13,116 nt of DNA from JAMDCX01 sp049977145 (GTDB lineage: Bacteria; Planctomycetota; Phycisphaerae; WQYP01). The number at the start of each line of letters is the position of its first letter. The first letter of the stretch is position 1. Shown one piece after another: positions 8,934 through 13,116 of this stretch. Below the pieces are notes generated by a model, which saw nothing but the letters and a program-made list of their open reading frames with translations, had not been told where the DNA came from and did no database searches. The position numbers were made by a program, and so were the translations under genes. The DNA is taken from contig JBMFGW010000107.1 in the NCBI GenBank assembly GCA_049977145.1, positions 1 to 13,116 of the forward strand. The letters run 5' to 3'.

Positions 8934-9839
8934 CTATACGGTGGGGGCCTGTTCATCAGCGTGATAGCTGGAGCGCACCAGCGGGCCGGATTCCACGAAG
9001 GAAAAGCCCAGCTCCAGGCCGATAGTTTTCCAATGCACAAATTGTTCAGGCGTGACCCAGCGGGCAATGGGCAGATGCGCGCGGGTGGGCTGCAAATATT
9101 GCCCCAGGGTCAGAATATCCACCTTGACGGCGCGAATTTCCCGCAGCGTTTGCAATAGTTCATGGTCCTGTTCACCAATACCCAGCATCAGGCCGGTTTT
9201 GGTGGTAAACCCGCGCTCTTTGGCGCGCCGAAGCAATTCCAGAGAACGTGGGTATTTCGCCTGCGGACGCACCCGCGAGTATTGGCTGGGAACCGTTTCC
9301 ACGTTATGGTTGAGAATATCCGGTTTGGCGTCCAATACCCGATTGAGATCCTCCCAGTGACCGCAAAAATCAGGAATCAGTACTTCGATGGTGGTATGAG
9401 GCGATGCTTTCCGTACGCTGGTTATCGTTTCAGCCCATATCGTCGAGCCGCCATCTTTGAGTTCGTCGCGATTAACCGAGGTAATGACAATATGTCGAAG
9501 TTTCATAATCGCCGCGGTTTGCGCAACCCGGCGCGGTTCATCAAGATCCAGGATCGGTGGGCGACCGGTTTTAATATGGCAAAAGCCACAACTGCGGGTA
9601 CACACATCGCCAAGAATCATGATTGTCGCGGTTCCACGTCCCCAGCATTCGCCCATATTCGGGCAATTGGCCGATTCACATACGGTATGGAGCCGATGTT
9701 CATCAATGACCGCACGCACGCGGCTATACCCCGGGCCGGCGGGGAGTCTAACTCTTAGCCAAGATGGTTTCCGCCCCGGCTGGGTGTAATCTGGCGCGGC
9801 CTCCGCAGTGACCAACGGTAGAGAAACGGGAGCATTCAC
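8934..9839 (-). CDS. lipA: Lipoyl synthase (radical SAM)
   Basis: LipA inserts two sulfur atoms into octanoyl groups already bound to target lysines, completing the lipoyl cofactor of SucB and GcvH. The 301-residue product has both iron-sulfur signatures: C-E-S-A-N-C-P-N-M-G-E-C (Cys54, Cys59, Cys65) for the auxiliary cluster that is sacrificed as sulfur donor, and C-T-R-S-C-G-F-C (Cys80, Cys84, Cys87) for the radical-SAM cluster. The C-terminal R-S-S-Y-H-A supplies the conserved serine ligand of the auxiliary cluster. I prefer the GTG at 9839, which has AGGA 7 bases upstream. The in-frame TTG at 9845 sits almost on top of that ribosome site. The gene converges on clpB with only 10 bases between the stop codons. 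lipB is not nearby in the window. Confidence 0.97.
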   Translation of the reverse strand: MNAPVSLPLVTAEAAPDYTQPGRKPSWLRVRLPAGPGYSRVRAVIDEHRLHTVCESANCPNMGECWGRGTATIMILGDVCTRSCGFCHIKTGRPPILDLDEPRRVAQTAAIMKLRHIVITSVNRDELKDGGSTIWAETITSVRKASPHTTIEVLIPDFCGHWEDLNRVLDAKPDILNHNVETVPSQYSRVRPQAKYPRSLELLRRAKERGFTTKTGLMLGIGEQDHELLQTLREIRAVKVDILTLGQYLQPTRAHLPIARWVTPEQFVHWKTIGLELGFSFVESGPLVRSSYHADEQAPTV

Positions 9840-10034
9840 AGACAATTCCTATCTAACAACATCTTTTCGTAAGTATTCACGTAGGCAGGCAACTTCATAC
9901 CCAAACGGACTGCTGAAACCGCCGGCCATTGGCACCGCGAACTTTCAGAACTATGGCGGTGGCGCCTCAATGAGTACCATTTCCAAATCCACCGCACCAA
10001 CCGCGCCGAACCGATCGTCACGATTACTAGGTCA

Positions 10035-10043
10035 ATTATAGCA
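10035..10043 (-). promoter_or_regulatory. Extended -10 promoter element upstream of lipA
   Basis: The minus strand reads TGCTATAAT here: a perfect -10 hexamer preceded by the TG of an extended -10 element. The best -35 (TTGGCA) is 21 bases away, too far for normal spacing, so the extended -10 would have to compensate. A start near 10028 gives lipA a leader of about 190 bases. A GTG-initiated frame of 61 codons in that leader shows no family similarity that I recognise. Confidence 0.45.
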
Positions 10044-10158
10044 TGAGTTAGCCTCTCATGATGCCAAGCCTCACCCGCGCAGGATGAAAAAAGGCCATAT
10101 TATTTCGCTTTTGCGAATGTTTGGCGATTTTTCAGAGCAGCTATAAGTAGGTGGTGAA

Positions 10159-10309
10159 AAGAGCACCGCATGGCCAATGCGGTGGTTTGTCACCGTCCGC
10201 GGCACCACCACCGGATTGCACATCCGGTGCTCTTCGGGCGTGCAACACAAATCGCACGAATACCGCTCGTGTGGCAGGTACGCAAAAAACATCGTCCGTG
10301 AACGGTTAC
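10159..10309 (-). repeat. Intergenic repeat, copy B, with alternative stem structures
   Basis: Read on the minus strand, this copy begins GTAACCGTTCACG (10309-10297), and its first 41 or so bases match copies A and 11233-11363 closely, including the T-run before G-C-G-T-A. After that it differs. Its body holds two perfect 8-bp hairpins, CACCGCAT/ATGCGGTG (10164-10171 with 10177-10184) and CACCGGAT/ATCCGGTG (10209-10216 with 10222-10229). The outer arms can instead pair with each other: AAGAGCACCG (10159-10168) with CGGTGCTCTT (10225-10234). The far end of the element is not resolved; no second terminal repeat was found. It lies between the lipA promoter and the promoter of the small gene and gcvH, within a 627-base gap (9840-10466). 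An open frame of 73 codons on the minus strand crosses it, but I read that as chance. Confidence 0.65.
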
Positions 10310-10402
10310 GGAAAAATTGAATAATAATTAAAGTTTTCGGGAAAGCTTACCGATAATGCAAAGTCTTTATGTAGGTTATAGGTAGTTGGTATCGGGTATT
10401 TT

Positions 10403-10411
10403 TGCTATAGT
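10403..10411 (+). promoter_or_regulatory. Extended -10 promoter element for the small gene and gcvH
   Basis: TGCTATAGT is a five-of-six -10 hexamer (TATAGT, 10406-10411) with the TG of an extended -10. No good -35 lies 16-18 bases upstream. It lies about 55 bases before the first start codon of the operon and has the same extended form as the element ahead of the divergent lipA. Confidence 0.4.
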
Positions 10412-10466
10412 AATTCGGTTATTTCCGGATTTGGAAATCAGCAGGATTATGCGAATGGAGTCGCGC

Positions 10467-10652
10467 ATGAGTAAACGTGAAATGATGGATGCGATCATCC
10501 GGTTAAATCGTTCTGCCGAACGGGCCTTTCTAGAAAATTTTAATGAGCAGGAATTACAGGCGTATCTAGCCAGAATATCCCAGGCTCATACCATTAAATA
10601 TTTGCCGCAGCTTGTGCGGGTGCGGCACGCGCCACGCTGGAATTGGGCCTGA
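10467..10652 (+). CDS. Small conserved-looking protein upstream of gcvH, function unknown
   Basis: A 61-residue protein starts at the ATG at 10467, which has GGAG 6 bases upstream. The frame is open further upstream (from 10386), but that part has no such site. The core reads as two predicted amphipathic helices around the segment L-N-R-S-A-E-R-A-F-L-E-N-F-N-E-Q-E-L-Q-A-Y-L (residues 13-34 with a hydrophobic spacing of Leu, Phe and Leu), followed by a basic, Trp-containing tail. From memory, short proteins with an L-N-x-S-A-x-x-x-F-L-x-x-F-x-x-x-x-L pattern occur in planctomycetes as hypothetical proteins, but I cannot verify this here. There is no signal peptide, membrane segment or Cys motif. 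Only 24 bases separate it from gcvH, so the two are almost certainly co-transcribed. I do not assign a function. Confidence 0.7.
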   Translation: MSKREMMDAIIRLNRSAERAFLENFNEQELQAYLARISQAHTIKYLPQLVRVRHAPRWNWA

Positions 10653-10676
10653 TTATCTTTTTTTAGGAGTTACTTT

Positions 10677-11054
10677 ATGTCTTCGCCGGTTGATTATCTT
10701 TATACGCCAACGCACGAGTGGATAAAACAGGAGGGCGACATCCTGACCATCGGCATCACGCGTTTTGCGGTGGATGAACTTTCCGATGTTACGTTTATTG
10801 AGCTGCCGGCGGTCGGGCGCAAAGTGGCGGAAGGCGCATCATTTGGTGAAATTGAATCCGTCAAAACCACCAGTGAACTCTATGCGCCGGTGGAAGGAGA
10901 AGTGGTGGCGGTGAATGAAGATGTCAAAAAAGAACCATCGCTGATTAATGATGATCCTTATACCAAAGGTTGGCTCATCAAACTCAAATCCTCCGCCAAA
11001 CCGCAAGGATTAATGACCGCAGCGGAATACGACAAAGAACACAACATCACGTGA
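10677..11054 (+). CDS. gcvH: Glycine cleavage system H protein
   Basis: GcvH is the lipoyl shuttle of the glycine cleavage system: its lipoyl arm carries the aminomethyl group from the P protein (glycine decarboxylase) to the T protein and is reoxidised by the L protein. The 125-residue product matches the family length. It shows the T-H-E-W motif (12-15), the G-I-T-x-F-A segment, and the lipoyl site E-S-V-K-T-T-S-E with Lys63 as the modified residue, followed by P-V-E-G-E-V-V-A-V-N. The C-terminal G-W-L-I-K-L-K is also typical. AGGAG lies 7-8 bases before the ATG at 10677. gcvT and gcvP are not in the window, so the H protein is separated here from its partners. In some bacteria GcvH also serves as a relay for lipoylating other enzymes; the neighbouring lipA makes that worth noting. 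Confidence 0.97.
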   Translation: MSSPVDYLYTPTHEWIKQEGDILTIGITRFAVDELSDVTFIELPAVGRKVAEGASFGEIESVKTTSELYAPVEGEVVAVNEDVKKEPSLINDDPYTKGWLIKLKSSAKPQGLMTAAEYDKEHNIT

Positions 11055-11106
11055 GATGCGGCGTGCCATTGTTCGTGCTGGCAACAAACCGTAAACGCAA
11101 GCAATT

Positions 11107-11225
11107 GTAGCTGTTCACGGACTGCGGGTTGTGGCGCTGGTTTTCTTACCGGCGCCCATTACCGCGACGAATTGGATATTTCGCTGCCAGGAGTGTGCCG
11201 GGAAAACTTACCCGTGCACGGTTAC
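11107..11225 (+). repeat. Intergenic repeat, decayed copy C1
   Basis: This segment begins GTAGCTGTTCACGG and ends CCGTGCACGGTTAC, so its ends are inverted repeats matching at 11 of 14 positions and resemble the family consensus. Its body has little similarity to the other copies. It does contain a stable hairpin pairing GGCGCTGG (11133-11140) with CCGGCGCC (11149-11156), one pair being a wobble. There is no T-run after it, so it is not an obvious terminator. It stands in tandem with the next copy, separated by the 7 bases AAAAATG. Confidence 0.45.
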
Positions 11226-11232
11226 AAAAATG

Positions 11233-11363
11233 GTAACCGTTCACGCACGATGTTTTTTGCGTATCCACCACGCGCGGCGGCAGGCCGAGCCGCGACCGTA
11301 AGGGAGTGGTACCGCCGTGCACGCATACCGAGTTCGGAAGGCCGAAAGGCCGTGCACGGTTAC
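11233..11363 (+). repeat. MITE-like intergenic repeat, copy C2, with terminal inverted repeats and 7-bp flanking duplication
   Basis: The element is 131 bases long, beginning GTAACCGTTCACG (11233-11245) and ending CGTGCACGGTTAC (11351-11363), inverted repeats with a single mismatch. The exact heptamer AAAAATG stands directly outside both ends (11226-11232 and 11364-11370), as a target-site duplication would. An internal CGTGCACGCATAC (11316-11328) corresponds to the outer end of copy A, so C2 carries about 35 further bases that include a GGCC-GAAA-GGCC hairpin (11340-11351). It has no transposase. It lies in the 362-base gap between gcvH and apt, directly ahead of apt. Nothing coding is supported in this gap. 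Confidence 0.75.
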
Positions 11364-11416
11364 AAAAATGTCAGGCGTGTCGTATTATAGCCATACCCCG
11401 TGTGGAGTGACCTGAT

Positions 11417-11941
11417 ATGCTGGAATTGCAAAAACTCATACGCGATGTGCCTGATTTTCCCAAACCGGGCATTGTATTTAAGGATATTACGCCATTGCTG
11501 CGTGATCCGGCGGGGCTGGCCCTGGCGGTGGAGTTGTTGGCCAATCCCTTTCGTGGCCAAGGTATTGAATTGGTGATCGGGGCGGAATCACGCGGCTTTA
11601 TTTTTGGCACCGCGTTGGCGCAGGCGCTATCTTGTGGTTTTGTTCCCATCCGTAAACCCAACAAGTTGCCGGCCGCCAAAGTTTCGCTCACCTATGATCT
11701 CGAATACGGTCAGGACACGCTGGAAATTCATCGCGACGCGATCCGGCGTGGTCAAAAATGTCTACTGGTCGATGATCTGTTAGCCACCGGAGGTACCATG
11801 AACGCCTGCTGCCAACTCGTGGATAACCTTGGCGGTAATATCATCGGGATTGCGGTGCTCATTGAGCTAAGATTCCTAAATGGCCGCCGGAAGTTTAAGA
11901 ACTATGCCCTCCATAGTGTCATTAGCTATAAGTCAGGCTAA
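11417..11941 (+). CDS. apt: Adenine phosphoribosyltransferase
   Basis: Apt salvages adenine by joining it to phosphoribosyl pyrophosphate to give AMP and pyrophosphate in the cytoplasm. The 174-residue product is complete and near the usual length (about 170-185). It begins with the family's I-R-D-V-P-D-F-P-K-P-G-I-V-F-K-D-I-T-P segment (8-26), has the E-S-R-G-F motif (57-61) and R-K-P-N-K-L-P (79-85), and carries the PRPP-binding loop L-L-V-D-D-L-L-A-T-G-G-T (116-127). The ATG at 11417 has GGAG about 9 bases upstream. The gene stands alone: repeats lie directly upstream and an unrelated surface-protein gene follows. No promoter of its own is obvious because the preceding gap is filled with repeat sequence. 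Confidence 0.97.
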   Translation: MLELQKLIRDVPDFPKPGIVFKDITPLLRDPAGLALAVELLANPFRGQGIELVIGAESRGFIFGTALAQALSCGFVPIRKPNKLPAAKVSLTYDLEYGQDTLEIHRDAIRRGQKCLLVDDLLATGGTMNACCQLVDNLGGNIIGIAVLIELRFLNGRRKFKNYALHSVISYKSG

Positions 11942-12017
11942 CGCCACCTGATGAAAACCTCACCACCTTGATCCGGTTGTGCAGAACACTTAAATCTTAC
12001 GCCAAATTTTATCTTGT

Positions 12018-12035
12018 AAGCACAATTGCTTTTTT
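12018..12035 (+). terminator. Weak candidate terminator downstream of apt
   Basis: AAGCA (12018-12022) pairs with TGCTT (12027-12031) across a four-base loop and is followed directly by a T-run. The stem is only 5 bp and AT-rich, so it is a poor terminator by itself. It overlaps the promoter candidate for the next gene. Confidence 0.25.
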
Positions 12036-12054
12036 CCGGGGTTGAGGACATAAT
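12026..12054 (+). promoter_or_regulatory. Candidate promoter of the secreted beta-strand protein gene
   Basis: TTGCTT (12026-12031) and CATAAT (12049-12054) are separated by 17 bases. The -10 matches five of six positions and the -35 three of six. It lies about 90 bases before the ATG at 12145, and repeat fragment D falls in the resulting leader. Confidence 0.3.
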
Positions 12055-12088
12055 TTATTTCATGGAAAAAATTGGTGGTGAGTCTGGT

Positions 12089-12113
12089 AGGCCAAAAGGC
12101 CGTGAACGTCTAC
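12089..12113 (+). repeat. Intergenic repeat fragment, copy D
   Basis: A GGCC-AAAA-GGCC hairpin (12090-12101) runs directly into CGTGAACGTCTAC (12101-12113). The right end of copy C2 has the same layout with the same spacing (GGCC-GAAA-GGCC into CGTGCACGGTTAC). Only this terminal part is recognisable; no left end was found. It lies 31 bases before the start codon of the next gene, so it may form a stem in that mRNA leader. Confidence 0.5.
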
Positions 12114-12144
12114 ATTCTTTTTAACTTTTTCAGGGGAAGTTTCC

Positions 12145-13059
12145 ATGTTAAATCAACGTAATGGTCGTGGTAAAAATTCTTTTTGCACCAATAAATTTGC
12201 CGCGGGTCGTGCCTCGCTGGCCTTAGCCGCCGCAATGGCCGTGGCGGGGGCTCTTGCCATCAGCGTGCCGACACGGCAGGCGGATGCCGACAATGGGTAC
12301 GTTGGTCCAGCCGTCAGCCCAAATAATACATGGAACACCGCCGGAAATTGGAGCCTTGGCACAATCCCGACCTTTACCGACACCGTTGATATCGGAACGC
12401 CTTCTGGAACAACGCTGAATGCTACCGTCGATCTGGCTGGCCAAGGCGGTTACGGCAGTTATTTGAATCTGGGGGCGGGATCGACGATTACCAACTCGAG
12501 TACAACGATCCGCTCCACGCTTGATTTCGGCGCGGGGGCGTCCATCGCCGGCACGATCAACGGCACGGGAAATGCGAACGGCGGCATTCAGCTGTACCTC
12601 TACGGCGACGGGAGCTTGGCGCCCACCGGCTTGCTGGAAGGAAATATGTCAGCGCATATTTCCGGCAATTTTAGTTTTGGATCCGTTCCCAATACCTATT
12701 CGGCGGGGACATACATCTCTGGTGGCTTCAATCTTGCGACCAATGGTGCGGCCCTAACCCCGCTCAACTTTAGCACCATCACATTCAGCAATACTGGTGC
12801 GGGCAACGCCAGTTCCTTTGGCAATGGCTCAATTATTCTCAACAACGGCAACCTGTCCTACGACCCCACCACCGCAGGCCCCGCTACACTTATTTCTACC
12901 AACAGCATCCTCTTGACTGACAATGGCAACGGAACAGAGAAAATTGGAGCAACTACCTACAACTTCCTGCCCTCTATCAACACTTTCGATGCCGGCGGTA
13001 ACACCATTACTGTGCAGGGCTATCTGGAAAACAATGCCACTAGGAGCCTGTCCAAGTAA
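12145..13059 (+). CDS. Secreted beta-strand-rich surface protein, N-terminal module only
   Basis: The 304-residue product has a long N-terminal export signal: a basic region (R5, R8, K10, K17, R22), an Ala-rich hydrophobic core (about 23-41), and a likely cleavage near A-D-A-D-N (46-50). The mature part opens with N-N-T-W-N-T-A-G-N-W-S-L-G-T-I-P and D-T-V-D-I-G (60-84), the start typical of PVC-group proteins with autotransporter-associated beta-strand repeats. The rest is rich in Gly, Asn, Ser and Thr with alternating hydrophobics, consistent with a beta-helix, and its only cysteine is in the signal region. No PEP-CTERM or other anchor is seen. The frame stops just after a G-G-N-T-I-T-V segment, at S-L-S-K, where related proteins would usually continue with K-x-G-x-G-T-L repeats. 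AGGGGA lies 7 bases before the ATG. Function and ligand are unknown; a secreted or surface structural role is inferred. Confidence 0.8.
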   Translation: MLNQRNGRGKNSFCTNKFAAGRASLALAAAMAVAGALAISVPTRQADADNGYVGPAVSPNNTWNTAGNWSLGTIPTFTDTVDIGTPSGTTLNATVDLAGQGGYGSYLNLGAGSTITNSSTTIRSTLDFGAGASIAGTINGTGNANGGIQLYLYGDGSLAPTGLLEGNMSAHISGNFSFGSVPNTYSAGTYISGGFNLATNGAALTPLNFSTITFSNTGAGNASSFGNGSIILNNGNLSYDPTTAGPATLISTNSILLTDNGNGTEKIGATTYNFLPSINTFDAGGNTITVQGYLENNATRSLSK

Positions 13060-13063
13060 TACC

Positions 13064-13087
13064 CCTTGCTCCAAGGAATTCTTTTTT
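13064..13087 (+). terminator. Probable intrinsic terminator after the beta-strand protein gene
   Basis: CCTTG (13064-13068) and CAAGG (13072-13076) form a 5-bp stem with a three-base loop, followed by AATTC and six T residues. It starts only 4 bases after the stop codon. The stem is short, so strength is uncertain, but place and T-run fit. Confidence 0.5.
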
Positions 13088-13092
13088 AATAC

Positions 13093-13115
13093 TTGACGTG
13101 TAGTCATATATATGA
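13093..13115 (+). promoter_or_regulatory. Possible -35 box and AT-rich palindrome at the right edge
   Basis: TTGACG (13093-13098) matches a -35 hexamer at five of six positions and is followed by the perfect 12-bp palindrome TCATATATATGA (13104-13115). The -10 position would fall at or beyond the window edge. The palindrome could be an operator in the spacer of a promoter for the next gene, or simply AT-rich sequence. Confidence 0.25.
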
Positions 13116-13116
13116 T

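Noticed and set aside
9836..10021. A 61-codon GTG-initiated frame in the lipA leader, considered as a leader peptide or lipB remnant
   Set aside because: No LipB motifs are present, no ribosome site precedes the GTG, and it overlaps the lipA start.
10071..10292. A 73-codon frame on the minus strand starting inside repeat copy B
   Set aside because: Its start codon is part of the conserved repeat end, there is no ribosome site, and the translated product is not kept in the other copies (only the first few codons agree).
10317..10466. Glycine riboswitch ahead of the gcvH operon
   Set aside because: The leader after the likely promoter is only about 55 bases and lacks the conserved aptamer motifs. 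The structured segment upstream belongs to the repeat family.
11107..11370. Integron attC sites or a CRISPR array, considered because of the repeated inverted ends
   Set aside because: The ends do not fit the attC core (GTTRRRY), only two to three units are present, there are no equal unique spacers, and there is no integrase or cas gene.

Overview
The window looks like a piece of a bacterial chromosome of moderate GC, probably from a member of the Planctomycetota (Phycisphaerae-like) or a relative in the PVC group. This rests on three inferences: the secreted protein at the right end has the W-N-T-A-G-N-W-S start typical of beta-strand-repeat surface proteins in these phyla; a small protein of a type I associate with planctomycetes precedes gcvH; and a Tat-exported family 3 glycoside hydrolase sits next to core metabolism. 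No 16S rRNA or other decisive marker is present.

Left part (1-5994, minus strand): 2-oxoglutarate dehydrogenase E1 (sucA) and its lipoylated E2 partner (sucB) run towards the left. After a 377-base gap holding an intergenic repeat comes a GH3 beta-xylosidase/beta-glucosidase with a Tat lipoprotein signal, cut by the window edge. Middle (5995-9839): a 310-base divergent spacer leads to clpB (plus strand), which ends 10 bases from the end of the convergent lipA (lipoyl synthase). Right part (9840-13116): lipA and a small-protein-gcvH operon diverge from a 627-base spacer that contains two extended -10 promoters and a structured repeat. Then come a 362-base gap filled by two tandem repeat elements, apt (adenine phosphoribosyltransferase), a further repeat fragment, and a secreted beta-strand protein followed by a terminator.

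The functional thread is lipoylation. SucB (Lys46) and GcvH (Lys63) both carry lipoyl-lysine motifs, and LipA inserts the sulfurs that make their cofactor. lipB and the E3 gene lpd are not in the window.

The most unusual content is between the genes. A family of short repeats (about 120-150 bp) has termini close to GTAACCGTTCACG and recurs in at least four gaps. One copy (11233-11363) is flanked by exact 7-bp direct repeats (AAAAATG), as expected of a MITE-like insertion. Another (10159-10309) holds a set of inverted repeats that can fold in two mutually exclusive ways. No CRISPR array, tRNA, rRNA, transposase gene or defence system was seen.
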